Positions 11,470 to 22,652 of a DNA stretch of 64,000 nt are shown in pieces. The stretch's first letter is position 1. Each line of letters opens with the position of its first letter. Source of the DNA: Symbiodinium kawagutii (Eukaryota; Sar; Dinophyceae; Suessiales; Symbiodiniaceae); assembly GCA_009767595.1 (NCBI GenBank), contig VSDK01021698.1, positions 7,501 to 71,500 on the forward strand. Direction: 5' to 3'. The position numbers and the translations under genes are program-made. A model generated the notes under the pieces. The model saw only the letters and a program-made list of their open reading frames with translations, was not told the DNA's origin and did no database searches.

Positions 11470-12359
11470 CTGGCTGCGGGGCAGGGCCCCTGCTAACCTG
11501 GTTGTTCACATCCCAAAGCTATGACCAGTTTCTAGTCCAACTTTTGAGGTGTGAAATGCTACCCGTTCATTGGCTGGTTAGTCCCATAGCCACCTGGGGA
11601 CGCTTGACCGAGTTTAACATGCGAAGGTGTCCATTATCTGAGAAGTTTCCAGGCGACTCATGGCAATCCTTCATTCCTTTCTGGTACTTTCTTGCTGGCA
11701 ACCAACCTGGGCTATGACCATCTATGACCGCATGATCATGCCTGTTTGGTCTGACAAAGGCAGCTGTGGCAGAAGTTCCGAACAAAGATCTTCTCCTCTG
11801 GTGATTCAAATCTGCTTCCTAGTCTGGTGTTGAAGCAGTACTCGGGCTACTGGCCGTGCAACTGACATTGTTGCAGTGAGTGTAGCCACTGTGTACAAAT
11901 CACGGTGGGTAGAACTAGTTGTCAGGTATATTTTGTAAAGCAACTAATCTAATCAAGTATCATTGAGTATGATTAGTAAGTATCAACCACATACTAACCA
12001 AATAGACCGCCTTCAAAACAATATGATCAAAAACAATTGACAACTATGACCACCATGAACGACCGCTAACCATTGTGAGCTTATATTTTCCACCATGCCA
12101 TCATCAACAATCCTGGTCCAGTATGTCTCATCCAGTGTTGACCCACCATTTTTCAGGATCAACAAGAATACCAAACCACCATTGACCACTCTTGATCAAT
12201 TGTGGCCAGATCAAATCCACCATGGCAAATATCCACCAACTCATCTACAAGGTGGGCCCCTAGTTACCGGAGCTATAAAATTCTAGTACCCAACGGCATC
12301 CAACGAACAAACCGCTGGTGAAACGGGGGCCCACCGGCAGGGCTGACACCCTGTCTAAC

Positions 12360-12464
12360 CTCTCGCCTCATGAGTACTGAAGCCTTGCAACAACTCGACG
12401 TTGGGCAACTGCTTCATCTCGCGCAAATAGGCTCCTGGGTCGAGACTGCAGTGGTATAGGTCGA
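12360..12464 (-). CDS. exon, unrecognised
   Basis: It starts after CACTACAG and ends before GTTAGA. The frame reads DLYHCSLDPGAYLREMKQLP then NVELLQGFSTHEA with good codon use. It lies just upstream of the beta-hydroxylase exons, so it may be a 5' part of that gene. No family is recognised. Confidence 0.5.
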
Positions 12465-12668
12465 CTGTAGTGGCTGAGTTCCAAATGTTTCCAAGAAAGC
12501 CATAGTTGACAATGATCAATCATGGGTAAATAGATGTAAATACTTTGTGAAGATATACATGCGTTTGTTTGAAACAAACATTGCTCTAAGGTACAGGGTC
12601 ACCAGCAACAGAAACCACCACAAGAAGGCCACCACGAACTATATGCAACAACCAACAACACTGTTAAC

Positions 12669-12753
12669 CCCCACCACTGGCAGCTGCAATTTTCCTAAAG
12701 ATCCGAGGCTCGAGCTTGCATCATCAGTTGTGTTCCAGCCCTCAGATTTCGCT
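12669..12753 (-). CDS. exon, unrecognised
   Basis: It starts after TTACTTCAG and ends before GTTAAC. The frame reads AKSEGWNTTDDASSSLGSLG then KLQLPVVG. It is probably in the same gene as the exon at 12360-12464. The function is unknown. Confidence 0.4.
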
Positions 12754-12799
12754 GCTGAAGTAACAAGTAGCGACTCGTCTCCTAGAGCGTGGCCAACCG

Positions 12800-14590
12800 C
12801 AGGGTGATGGAACTTCGATCACCACCAAGATCTATGATACTTGGGAGGTTGAAAAGTGATGTAAAAAAGTTGAACTTTGCAAGTGCCTCCCTAGGAAGTA
12901 AACACAATAAAATAGAATTACAGTGGCTGGGTGTATCCAATCATTGCCGTTGGTCAACTATCCTTGCTGGTGTAAGTTCTTGTACATCCCCCGGGGCCGC
13001 ATGCTCATGGTATAGCCTCAAATACCCAAGTCATCACTATAGTCCATAGTCCATAGTTCTAACATGTTGTAACTTGTGACCGCGATCCTAAGCAGGATGA
13101 AACAGGCATTCCNNNNNNNNNNNNNNNNNNNNNNNNNNNNNNNNNNNNNNNNNNNNNNNNNNNNNNATTCCTGCAAGCGTCATGATGCAAGTGCATTTCT
13201 TGGGGTGGAAAATGCGCTCCCGATCCTCTCCCTTCGCTAGCTATTTATTATTTCTCAACATTCCCAGCAATCCACCACATGATTAGTTTCCCAAAACATT
13301 AGCTACCTAAAATTCTACAAAGGAACAGCTGAGCTTTCCCTCAAGTGCAATACACATTTATATATGTAAATCAATTCAAAAAAGCAGTAGCTAAACTTCC
13401 TCTGAGCAAATAGCGAAATTTGAACGCAAAAGCGAAATCTTAACGCAAAAACTGGATGAAACTTGAGGGGCAGGTCACTAAAGAAAGCAGTCTGACTACT
13501 TGAGAGGGTGGGTCATGACTAGCTTTATGATTTGCTACCACTAATTGATCATCTATAAAGCTCATAGCTCATGACTCACTAATTCTAACGCTAGCTAGTG
13601 GCTTATCACCATCATTAAGCAAAAAGCCACCAGTGAGGAATAGCAGGTTTACCTCCATGATTAATAATCCTCGAACAAAAGCTTCATAGCCAGGCTGCAG
13701 CTGTGAGCATCAGCAAGTATCGCCAGCGCAAGTGGCACTGCTGTATGTAGAACTGGATCCTGGGCGAACTATGTGGTGCACAGGCTGAGCTCAAATCAAC
13801 TATGCTCATATAAGGGGAAAAATGATTGGACCTTTGCGGTGGTGCCCAGCAAACTTGGGGATGGATGACTATATACTGACTATATACTGATTGTTGACCA
13901 TGGCTGTGCTGAATCTTGGCTCACCTTTTTTGATGCCGGTTGAGTACAGCTTGCTGGTTTGATTCATGCAGCTGCTGGCAGTACTGCTTCACTAGCATTC
14001 ATCACTGTGATAGCTTCTCAAGCAGCAACTGCAAATCACACCAGCTTGGTGGGGTCATGCACTCTCTGCAAATTGTCAACTATACGGTAGGTTGGTGTCC
14101 AAAGATGATCCAAATTAAGTTCACGCATGTTCTCCAACACAATTCTTGGTTCAACAAGTCATCCTACCATTGGATCATTGCAGAATCGAAACTTCGAATC
14201 CATCATTGCACAGGAAGAAAAGGACCAGCAGGCAACAACTGTTCGCAATTGGCTCAGAGGTTTCCAGTCAGGTCCTTTTCGCTATGGATGATGCAATCAG
14301 TGCAAGCCTGGTACATCGATGAATAGACTCCTACGATCGCAAGAATCATTCCATCGAGTTTCCACTCAGCGTACAAGACCAAACTAGTCGAAAAACACTC
14401 CTTGGGCAAGGGAAGCTGCGAAGAATGTTACATTTGGCCAGCAAACGCTATTAACTTTGGAATGAATCAGCCTGTACTAACCATCCAGCTGCGATAGCAC
14501 GTGATGCTCATATGTCAAACAAATCCCACATGGTGCTGACCTGGGATCCCGAATGGTTTTATCGGTGGAGAGGATCACTTGGTTCACCCA
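12800..14590. other. intergenic or intronic stretch without a convincing gene
   Basis: Mixed AT-rich sequence with an assembly gap at 13113-13166. A 128-codon plus-strand frame at 13940-14326 is rich in Cys, His and Ser, has poor codon use and no recognisable pattern, so it is not called. A short tandem (GACTATATACT twice) lies at about 13867-13890. Confidence 0.4.
13113..13166. other. assembly gap (54 N)
   Basis: A run of N flanked on both sides by ATTCC. Confidence 0.95.
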
Positions 14591-14860
14591 AGTCACCATG
14601 GTGAACTGAAACGCGGCACGTTGCAAGCCATCTGCTTCCACCCCGGCTGGTCACAAGATGTTACAAGTCCAAGCTTCATAGCTTCCAAACCCAGCCCACC
14701 CCCAAAAAGAATGGTTCCCAAGGCAGCTAAACCAGGCTGAACCCAGCTGAACCCGGCTGAACCAGCTGGTGCCCATGCCATGGAAGGCCGCCGCCAAGTG
14801 GCATCTCCATGTGTGGCAGGTTGCACCCTGCATGTTTCACTGCTAGGTACATCAGCTCTG
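14590..14860 (-). CDS. exonic island, frame unresolved
   Basis: A GC-rich island in which two minus-strand frames are open: one Gly/Leu-rich (ALGTILFGGGLGLEAMKLG), and one starting at an ATG (MQGATCHTWRCHLAAAF...) and ending at a stop after 60 codons. A short tandem of AACCCAGCTG/AACCCGGCTG lies at 14728-14766. I cannot choose the frame. The product is unknown. Confidence 0.3.
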
Positions 14861-14928
14861 AGGCCTAGCAGTGAGGTTCCGCAAATGGGTGAAGAATCAC
14901 CAATGATAATCACCAATGATAATGATAT

Positions 14929-15032
14929 GGTGGTTTCTCAGAATAGGGGACCCCAAAAAATTGGTGGTTTACTACTATAAATGGTTAATAACTAGATGAT
15001 TTGGATGTACCCCTATGACTTGAGAAACACCC
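14929..15032. mobile_element. family-1 inverted-repeat element, TSD ATAT
   Basis: 104 bp, ends GGTGGTTTCTCAGAATAGGG and TTGAGAAACACCC, flanked by ATAT (14925-14928, 15033-15036). Confidence 0.9.
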
Positions 15033-15474
15033 ATATGGTGGGTTAACATTGGTTGATCTTGGTTGATGTTGCTTCATGTAACCACCAATGATCAAAGATC
15101 CATCTGGTTGAATCATTGCTTAAATGCTCGGTTGAAATCATTACCCGCGTGGATCAACGCATGATTGTTAGATGTTGGTTGGAAGCATTGAACACAACTT
15201 GATGACGAATCATAAACATTCAATGGTTGAATGGTTGAATATCTCAATAAGCCCTGGCCATTTTAATATTGGTGTAGCAACAAAACCAGTACTACAATGG
15301 TTGGTTAATAGAGATTCTCTCCTCAATAACTACAAAAGAACCACTCATGAAAAAAGACCTCGGTGCCCAGTAATGTCACTAGTGTTGGATACCCTATTGG
15401 ATACTCCTACTGTACTCCCTAAAGAAATGTAGGCCAAAAACTGTGGGCATTAAAAAAAACCTTCAGTGGCATGT

Positions 15475-15573
15475 GGTGGTTTCCTAGAATAGGGAACCCC
15501 CCAAAATGGTGTTCTACCACTATAAATGGTGAATGAGGGATGATTTGGGGGTACCCTATTTTGAGAAACACCC
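15475..15573. mobile_element. family-1 inverted-repeat element, TSD ATGT
   Basis: 99 bp flanked by ATGT (15471-15474, 15574-15577); lies a few bases 3' of a minus-strand exon. Confidence 0.9.
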
Positions 15574-15579
15574 ATGTCA

Positions 15580-15700
15580 CTAAGAGGAACATGCGTCAGT
15601 TGTAAGACATCCACCACTGGCTGGTACTGAACGCCCTGTTCCAATGGACAGGGAATCCCTTGCCTCGGCACCAGCCAACACGTTTGGTTCGTTGCTTTGA
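15580..15700 (-). CDS. exon, unrecognised, next to an inverted-repeat element
   Basis: The minus-strand frame reads RQGIPCPLEQGVQYQPVVDV then LQLTHVPL. The likely donor GTGACA lies a few bases before the family-1 element at 15475-15573. The product is not recognised. Confidence 0.4.
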
Positions 15701-16320
15701 GGACCTTGCCACCTGAGTCGAATTTGGGAGCGGTGTGGAGGTTGCTGGTTGATGGTTGCCATGGATGATGAGTGGCTTTTGGAACTTATGGTGGCAAATT
15801 TGCGGAATTTACTTTGCATGGAAACACATCCAAACCGAACAGACTTTGCTGAGACTCAACAATCCGGGGGAGGCCTCGATTCAGGCAAATGCAGGAAGCG
15901 TTGGTCTTCTTGGCTGCACCTCATCATATTGAACCTCTTTGCATCAATATGCATTCATTAGGCAGGAAACATCTGTAAAAATGTGGCAAACAAGGCCGCT
16001 GGTGAGTGGATACGACATCTTTTGAGAGACACTATTGTCCTAAAACATACATCGTGCTGATTTCTGCCAACGGAAAATAGATCATTTGGGATGTGGGTGA
16101 TTCGCCAACGTCACTCGTGACTACTCTTTTGAAGCACTGGTTCTACGACAGCATCTGAAGCTTGATCTCATCAAACCAGGACATCAAAACATGCCAAGCA
16201 TAGACACCTCAAACACTGAAACAACAGCTTGACCCCAACTGGAATCACCCCTCCAGCGATTACTTACCCTAGGTCCATGAGGTTTGCCAGTTGCCAGGGG
16301 GAGGTTGGATCAGAGGCAGC

Positions 16321-16474
16321 CAAGGGACCAGAAGAAGTTGTACAAACACATGGCCACCGGCAATGCGAGCGCCGGAACCTCGAGGGCCATCCGGCCGATT
16401 TGCCAAATGTCGCTCTGCAGGGACCGCCAACCTTGGATTGCGGAACGGGACCACACGAGAGCCTTGAAGAAACG
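16321..16474 (-). CDS. exon of a membrane protein, unrecognised
   Basis: The minus-strand frame reads RFFKALVWSRSAIQGWRSLQ then SDIWQIGRMALEVPALALPV then AMCLYNFFWSL, with strongly G/C-ending codons. The last part is hydrophobic enough for a transmembrane helix. The end is probably a GC donor (CTTG|GCTGCC). The family was not identified. Confidence 0.5.
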
Positions 16475-16534
16475 TTACAGCGTGGCGTCATGCAGTGAAA
16501 TGTTGGTTGTGCCTGCTACCATTTACTATGGATA

Positions 16535-16630
16535 GAACAACTAGTGATAGACCAACTAGTGATTAAACTAGTGACCAACTAGTCATAGACCAACCAAAAG
16601 TTGCTTTAGAAAGCAACAATATACCAACTA
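16535..16630. repeat. cluster of ACTAGT palindromes
   Basis: ACCAACTAGTGAT and variants occur five times within about 100 bases, with an internal GTTGCTTTAGAAAGCAAC hairpin. Confidence 0.7.
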
Positions 16631-17075
16631 GTGATCAATGATGGAAGACCTGTAAACGAGCTAAAGTTGTATCTATCAGTTTACGAACATGGCGAGCGGT
16701 GCCCACTTTGCTGAGGGTCAAAGCTCTGCAAATGACTTCTGACACTGAGGTATCATTGGTTGGTCATTGCTGGTTGTGATCTCCTATGATCAAATATTCA
16801 ACAAATGATCAACTAATGATCTCTCTAGGACCACCCCAGTGAACATGGTCATGTTTTATAGCGCTGGTCACTAAATCTCCAGTTCATATCAAACTACAAA
16901 TCAACTGTTCACAAAGCCTATGAAATGGTGCTTCCATGTGTTTCCAGCCTTACTGTAGAGCATAGAGAGCTTGAGCCTCCAAACTTGATCAAGTGGGAAT
17001 TACCCATGGCTACTCTACCCATTGAACGGCTGGCTACATTGAAACATCCCCAAAGACAATGCCTGCTTGACTCAC

Positions 17076-17215
17076 CATAGGAAGCACCAATCAGTTGGTC
17101 CATCTTCGTGCTTGGTCATCAAATCAATATCCCATTGAATGGCTGGCCAAAACCTTGGCTGCCTGGATCCGACAAAATAGACAGAGTCCTCCTTGCGACC
17201 CAAGTCTGGGATCAT
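17076..17215 (-). CDS. exon, unrecognised
   Basis: Starts at an ATG and reads MIPDLGRKEDSVYFVGSRQP then RFWPAIQWDIDLMTKHEDGP then TDWCFL, ending before a consensus GTGAGT donor. The frame is very convincing. It probably shares a gene with the exon at 17732-17844. Confidence 0.55.
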
Positions 17216-17588
17216 TGGAAATTTGACAAATAGGATCTATGCCTTGCGGATGATGCAATACACATTGGTTGGTGTATCAATCCTTCAAACTGATCAACTT
17301 GACTTTGACTGTTTGTCATATCCAAGTATTGCTTTCTGTTGATCACTGCTTACCGCTTGCACTTCTTGAAGCAACCCGCCAAACGGTTTCGTTGATGGTA
17401 TAAGCGGAGATCCAGGGGTTAATGAAGCACCCTAATGCTTGGTGGCAGTTCAAAGGCCATTTTGGGTTAATACCCACTGGCCGATTGATCACATCCCTTT
17501 TGATGCTTTATATCAACCGTTGTTTTTTTAATTGATGGTTTTTATACTCATCAATCATGGCTGAATACAAATGAATAACTTCTAATAT

Positions 17589-17690
17589 GGTGGGGTTCTT
17601 AAAATAGGCGTACCCCCAAAGCATCCAATGTCAATCGTTTTCGGCCACAAACCACCCATTTTTTGAATTCCATGATTTGAGAAACCATCC
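17589..17690. mobile_element. family-1 inverted-repeat element, diverged
   Basis: Ends GGTGGGGTTCTTAAAATAGG and GATTTGAGAAACCATCC; no clear target duplication. Confidence 0.7.
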
Positions 17691-17731
17691 GGTTACTACT
17701 GGCTTCAAACATGGCGAAGCTTCAAATTCAC

Positions 17732-17844
17732 CTGGCCCCATGTTGATCCTGGCAACTTTGGGCGGCTTGTTGATCTGCAGGATTCAGAATGTGCGTGTAG
17801 AACACCTGATCCAAAGATCCGGGACTCCAGGACGGGGAAGCCAT
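17732..17844 (-). CDS. exon, unrecognised; weak resemblance to a glycosyltransferase motif
   Basis: Reads MASPSWSPGSLDQVFYTHIL then NPADQQAAQSCQDQHGA and ends before GTGAAT. The pattern DQVFYTHIL recalls the DQLFYT segment in the glycosyltransferase part of PLOD-type enzymes, but that is a short match and not enough for a call. The antisense frame is also open and was rejected on strand consistency and splice sites. Confidence 0.45.
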
Positions 17845-17999
17845 GGATCTAGGTACCATCATCAGTGAACTTGGTTCGACCAAGTCATGGGTTCCACTTG
17901 GCGCCCCCTGCCACTCTGGCTGGTTGAACGTGGTGATTCAGAATGACGCCAGGCAACTATGACAACTGTGCAGCTGGCTTCCGTTAAGAATGGCCGGTG

Positions 18000-18830
18000 A
18001 GTTTCTGAATCATGGGATAGCTGGTGTAACTATTTTACTGGTTTACCAGCCATGAAACAGAAGCTGGACATAGCCTTAACAACATAAAAACACGACCTAT
18101 AGTACACCATGGTACAAATTGATACATAAATATGTTAACAAAAGATTGCGCCGGCCCAGCCGTTGTAGGAACAATATCAGATCAACATCAAAGAACTGGT
18201 GATTTTTGAGGTACTACCTGGATGTCAATGGTAAATCATGGTGAACCAGTAATCCATCTCCAACGGTGACCATTTCAGAGTGTTATGGTTGACGAATGGC
18301 ACGTGAGCTTCCAACCAGCACTGGCCATAATCTTGGGTACCCAGTACCCACGCTCCTGAGAGAGATCTCAGTATCAATGACTAGAAATGGTCAGTTCCTG
18401 CCTATCATCACGATTGTTAAGGGTCGCATATCACCCTGGTACTGCGTCGCTTGAAACAGCTTGTGTAATGAACAGTACCCCCAGAGACCCAGTCGGCAAT
18501 GGTGGGTTAACAGGAAGAACCTGTATGACAATTAACCCTTGACCAGTCAGTATGCATCGATAATACTCCACCGTTGGGGCCACCCTTGACTATGATCATT
18601 GCTGAAAGCAAGCATCTTGGAAATGAATGGTTCGCTGGAAAATTTCATTTTGTCCCTGCACAATGGCCGATGACATTCCCAGCAACTGCAGCTTCACATC
18701 CTTGCCTGATTACCCTCTCCTAAACCAAGCTGGAAGCCAAAAATCACCAGTTTGAATAGGTAAACCAAAAATGTCCAAAAATCACCAGTTTAAATAGGTA
18801 AACCATGGAAAACCAGCCATAAATGGTGGA
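18000..18830. other. stretch without a gene
   Basis: AT-rich, with short direct repeats. A tandem of about 37 bases (CCAAAAATCACCAGTTT..., two units) lies at 18736-18806. No convincing exon was seen. Confidence 0.4.
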
Positions 18831-18837
18831 TTTCACC

Positions 18838-18890
18838 AGGCAAGGAATCGAACCTCGCTTCAAATCACAGGCACCCGCCCAAAGAGGTTG
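18838..18890 (-). other. tRNA-like B-box/T-arm
   Basis: The minus strand reads CGAGGTTCGATTCCTTG, a five-pair T-stem with a TTCGATT loop that matches the pol III B-box GGTTCGANTCC exactly. Upstream, TGGCTGAGGA resembles an A-box. No matching 5' acceptor strand was found, so this is a tRNA relic, a tRNA-derived SINE head or chance, not a functional tRNA. Confidence 0.25.
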
Positions 18891-19224
18891 GACAACTTCT
18901 CCATATTATCCTCAGCCAGGGCCCCAGGGTGTTGGATGGTTCGGGCCTACCTTTCGACAGATCAGCTTAGTAGGAAGTCATTTGTTGAGAATAATCTTCC
19001 AAAAAGGCATGAGTTTTCCGTTGCAAAGTGAAACTACCAGGGGATGTATAAGTGGTGTAAAGAAAGAAAGCGTCTCTGAAGGTCCCATTGGAAAATCTGT
19101 TCTGGACAATCCGAAATGACCACCCACTGGTCACTGACTTTTCCACCAATCGTGGCTGCAAAGCGCTGCAAACGCTGTCCCAAATCGATCCAAAATAAGA
19201 CAAGATCATGAGATTCGAAGACTG

Positions 19225-19854
19225 TCAGCCAATGATGTCGGCAAAAGTTGGCTGTTGCACCAGCTCATATGACTGCCGCGTCATCTGAATTGAACGCGTC
19301 CTCAAACCACAGTTGAAGTTAATGATGCTCGGCAAAGTTAAATCTGCCACAACACCCACCTCTTGCGGAAAAGCAGCTATTGGAGGTACAGCACCAGGCA
19401 AACAACCTGTAACTTCGGCCACCTCCTCCTCAGAAGCCATGCGAGTGCCCTTACCATGGACAGCGCGAATTTTCTTCCAACTCAACTTGCAGTTCGCCGG
19501 TAGAACGGCCAGCAGCCAGTCACCCTTGGCAGTTCTGAGCAGCATGGCTTTGGCGCCCGTCTCCAAGGTCACATCCTCCCAACCTCCTGCGCGGCGCACG
19601 CGCACGGAGTCCTCAGAAGTTCGACACGCCTCATGTGGCCCCATGGTCTGATAGCTGACTGCAGCATCTTCCAAGCGAAGCAAAAGTTTCTCGTAGGTGG
19701 CGGGGCCAGGCGCTTCAAGTTCTGCAGATGTGTAGGTTGGTTCCCCACCATTGGAGCCAGGCTTTGCATCGTCCGCTGGTTGATGACACTGAGCGCCAGT
19801 GTCAACTGGAGGCTGCAAGCAGTAACCATCAGCACTTGCGGATGGCGCCATCAT
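19225..19854 (-). CDS. YbaK/ProX-type aminoacyl-tRNA deacylase domain protein
   Basis: A single uninterrupted frame of 209 codons from ATG (19854) to TGA. After about 50 disordered residues rich in Pro, Ala and Gly comes a YbaK domain at about 54-195. Conserved landmarks are GAKAMLLR, whose Lys corresponds to the catalytic-site Lys of YbaK/ProX proteins, then WLLAVLPANCKLSWKKIR, RMASEEEVAEVTGCLPGAVP then P, and FNCG near the end. The family hydrolyses mischarged aminoacyl-tRNAs such as Cys-tRNA(Pro) or Ala-tRNA(Pro), usually in the cytosol or an organelle. No clear targeting peptide is seen. A second ATG follows immediately. Unlike its neighbours it has no intron, which suggests a retroposed copy. 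A weak spliced-leader-like string lies about 30-50 bases upstream. The family call is confident; the substrate is unknown. Confidence 0.85.
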   Translation of the reverse strand: MMAPSASADGYCLQPPVDTGAQCHQPADDAKPGSNGGEPTYTSAELEAPGPATYEKLLLRLEDAAVSYQTMGPHEACRTSEDSVRVRRAGGWEDVTLETGAKAMLLRTAKGDWLLAVLPANCKLSWKKIRAVHGKGTRMASEEEVAEVTGCLPGAVPPIAAFPQEVGVVADLTLPSIINFNCGLRTRSIQMTRQSYELVQQPTFADIIG

Positions 19855-20559
19855 GCAGTGACTGGGCAAGTGGGATATGCCACTCGGAGCCAAACTGCGG
19901 AGTACTCAAGAGGAACCCTCGAACAATTCTCAGCAGTACTCTCTACAATGAAGTAAGTTGAAAATCTACACCCCAAAGCTGTTCCAACATGGTATGGTAT
20001 CACACCATGGAAATTATGTGAATTTCTTTGGCATGCTAATTCCATGAAAACATGCTTGAAGAGCGACCCTTCGAATGAACTGACCCCGAAATCTAGATGT
20101 ATCTTCCAGGCCAAAACATGCCACCAATGACCCAATAAGCAAACGTATCTGCGACGTCTCCTAGAAGGCCAGCTGTGAAAAATCATGATCATCTGAGTTG
20201 ATCTCGTTTGTTTGACTATCACTACTTGCTTGGCTCAATCTCATGAGAGTCATCATGATCAACAATGTGTGATAATCAATCATGCCTCTTGTATAGTGAA
20301 AGCAATCTTCTATCGTTAAAAACAATCGTGATCAACAATGTTGATATTTGACAATCACTACTTTCTTGGCTTTCCCAATCATGCACTTATACGGTCTAAC
20401 TATCAACCATCGTTTGTTGAAAAACAGGAGATTGACCCAAACCATTCAGTCCAGCTACAGTTGAAGAGGAGAACTTCAGGCGAGCTACTGTACCGTAAGT
20501 TGACCACGCCATTGGCACCCCAACCCTTCCCACTTTTGGAGGGTAAACATCATATAGCC

Positions 20560-20725
20560 TCAGTAAAGCCGATCGTTGGGACAGTCAAAACCCTGCTCTT
20601 TTTTGGGGCCCTGGGGGGCCTCACGGCAAGGCTGATTCTTTTCGGGAGATCTGTTAGACGGAAGGATACGGAAAGGATTATCCCATGCGCATGTCTCAGC
20701 CACAGATTTGTGCAAGCACTGTAAG
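20560..20725. CDS. exonic island, strand and frame unresolved
   Basis: All three minus-strand frames and one plus-strand frame stay open here (for example SLQCLHKSVAETCAWDNPFR on minus, PIVGTVKTLLFFGALGGLTA on plus). The minus reading would start directly after the CCAG end of a family-3 element. No family is recognised. Confidence 0.25.
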
Positions 20726-20731
20726 CTTGCT

Positions 20732-20810
20732 GGTTTGAACCCCCTATGAAAAATATCAGTCAACCAACCGACCATATGTTTTTGTTTTAACAAACATGTT
20801 TAAAACCACC
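20732..20810. mobile_element. family-3 inverted-repeat element
   Basis: GGTTTGAACCCCCTATGAAA then AATAT, closing with TGTTTAAAACCACC. Confidence 0.7.
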
Positions 20811-20872
20811 AGTATTTGCTGCCAGTTTTCGCTTGAAGAATCAAGATATCCACATAAGCGAAACCTTCAAAC

Positions 20873-21022
20873 TTCTTCAGCCCAAGGATTGTGCCCAGTT
20901 TCAATGTCATCCTCCCGCGAAAACTCCACGCCCCCAATCTGAAGCGGTGGCAGTGGAGCGGGCGCAGCCGGTACTTCCGCAGCTGCCGGCCGCCATAGCA
21001 ACAAAGGCAAGAAGCAAGCCAT
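20873..21022 (-). CDS. first coding exon with hydrophobic N-terminus
   Basis: Fifty codons run from an ATG to a GT donor (GAAGAA|GTTTGA). The start MACFLPLLLWRPAAAEVP looks like a short signal peptide or anchor, followed by a Pro/Ala linker and LQIGGVEFSREDDIETGHNP. Codons are G/C-ending. A competing frame is Arg-rich and was set aside. The downstream exon was not securely identified and the product is unknown. Confidence 0.45.
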
Positions 21023-21073
21023 GCAAAAGAAGAGCTGGTTGATGCGCTGTTAAGCCATGGATATGGACTTGTT

Positions 21074-21162
21074 GGTAGTTTCACCCACATCATGAAAAAT
21101 ATTTGGCAACCAACCAACCATTTGGGAATAATTAGGGAAAATAAGAAATGTTTGAAACCACC
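21074..21162. mobile_element. family-3 inverted-repeat element
   Basis: GGTAGTTTCACCCACATCAT then GAAAAATAT, closing with TGTTTGAAACCACC. Confidence 0.7.
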
Positions 21163-21355
21163 AACCAGTAGAGCTTTGACCCCCAACAAAAGCTATGAGC
21201 CAGTTACCTACGCTTTGAAATGTTATGTCTGAAACAATGTCCCAGGTAACTATATGATTTGATTGTTTATCAACAAAAACATATGGGCAGGGGTGCTGGT
21301 TGCTTACAGCTATGCGGAGTCAATTCCGCCTTTACTGGTGTACTGATTACTGATT

Positions 21356-21440
21356 GGTAGTTTCAACACCTCTGAAAACTATTCGACAATCAGCTAACAG
21401 TCTCGAATATTTGGGAAAATATGTGTGATTTAAAACCACC
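21356..21440. mobile_element. family-3 inverted-repeat element
   Basis: GGTAGTTTCAACACCTCTGA start, GATTTAAAACCACC end. Confidence 0.7.
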
Positions 21441-22328
21441 AGCTAGATGACCATATGACCTTGCCCCCACACGAGTTGCTGGATTCCACCGTGTAGTTTC
21501 ATTGACTCGATCTGATTGATATGCATCCTGCTCTGATTCCAAGTTATGCAACTAGCTATGGCGATGTAACAACCGCAACAATTTGTTGGTGAAAGAGTCG
21601 TGATTGTGAACGGTTCACAAGGCTAAGCAGTAACGCTATCAACCTGGTGATTAGCGATGCTGATAGGGGTTGCTTCACCCACCTCACAGGGTTCAGCTTA
21701 CCCTGGTCATGTCTCAACCTGTGGCGCTGCACATCCCAATAGTCGGCTCATGGCCCAGGCATAGGCACCTCTCGTTTCAACCAAAGCAGGCTGGAAACCA
21801 CAAAGGAAGCAGCGTAGCGCTTTGCGCACATCTCACATCATCTCAGGGCATGGCGATGTTTTTTGCGTCAAAATTTTACGGTTCTTTGAGCCCTTTACCC
21901 AGTCACACATTTGGATGATCCGTTGCTTGAGCCCGGTCTCCTACCATTTTGATCAGGTCATATATTCTCCAAATGTTCTTCAATCGTGAAGCGATCCCAG
22001 CACAATGCTTTCTCATGTAGTCGGTCAGGACTTTCCTGTTCCGAAAATGCTTCTTGACGAGAATCTGGAAACCAGTGCCCATGTGACAATGAACTTGAAA
22101 ACACAAAAAATAAGTAGATTCATTAATTACACAACATGTCACAACATAGATAAAGTAATGGTGATGATAATGACGGCGAGGGGCTTTGCTCAGATGTCCT
22201 GCCGTTCTGATGCGACAAAACGACCCCTGAACTTGAAACCCGGCAAGCTGAGCTGAAGAGTACCCACCTGCTAGAAAATGTCATCGCCCTTTTTCCAAAT
22301 CATTTTATGTCAATGGTGGAATTTATAC

Positions 22329-22429
22329 GGTGGTTTCTCAAAATAGGGAGCCCAAAAAATGGTTGGTTTATTACTGTAAATGGTAAACAACTAGATGATT
22401 TTGAGGTACCCCCATTTTCAGAAACATCC
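22329..22429. mobile_element. family-1 inverted-repeat element
   Basis: Ends GGTGGTTTCTCAAAATAGGG and CCCATTTTCAGAAACATCC; abuts the exonic island at 22430. Confidence 0.8.
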
Positions 22430-22652
22430 ACAATGCTTGGGAATGCATTCGAGTTCAGATGATAGCAGTGGATGGACATGGATGGACTTGCCGGTGGGTG
22501 TTGGTAGTGTGCCAAGACAGCGCGAAGTGAGTCTTTTTCCACGCCGCTGTTTGCGGGGGCTGTCGATTCATGCAAGGGCTGGTCACGTTTGGGATGATCT
22601 GCTGAGAACGACACTTCGGCAGGAGAAATATTTAATTTTGGATCCTTACTAG
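22430..22652. CDS. exonic island beside an inverted-repeat element, strand unresolved
   Basis: Both strands are open. The minus reading (KDPKLNISPAEVSFSADHPK...AFPSIVDV) would have its GT donor exactly at the end of the element at 22329-22429. The plus reading ends at TAG (22650-22652). The minus strand is favoured by strand consistency. Confidence 0.35.

Noticed and set aside
17677..17868. Plus-strand frame (FTWPHVDPGNFGRLVDLQDS)
   Set aside because: Attractive codons, but the minus strand has an ATG, a GTGAAT donor and a consistent neighbour exon.
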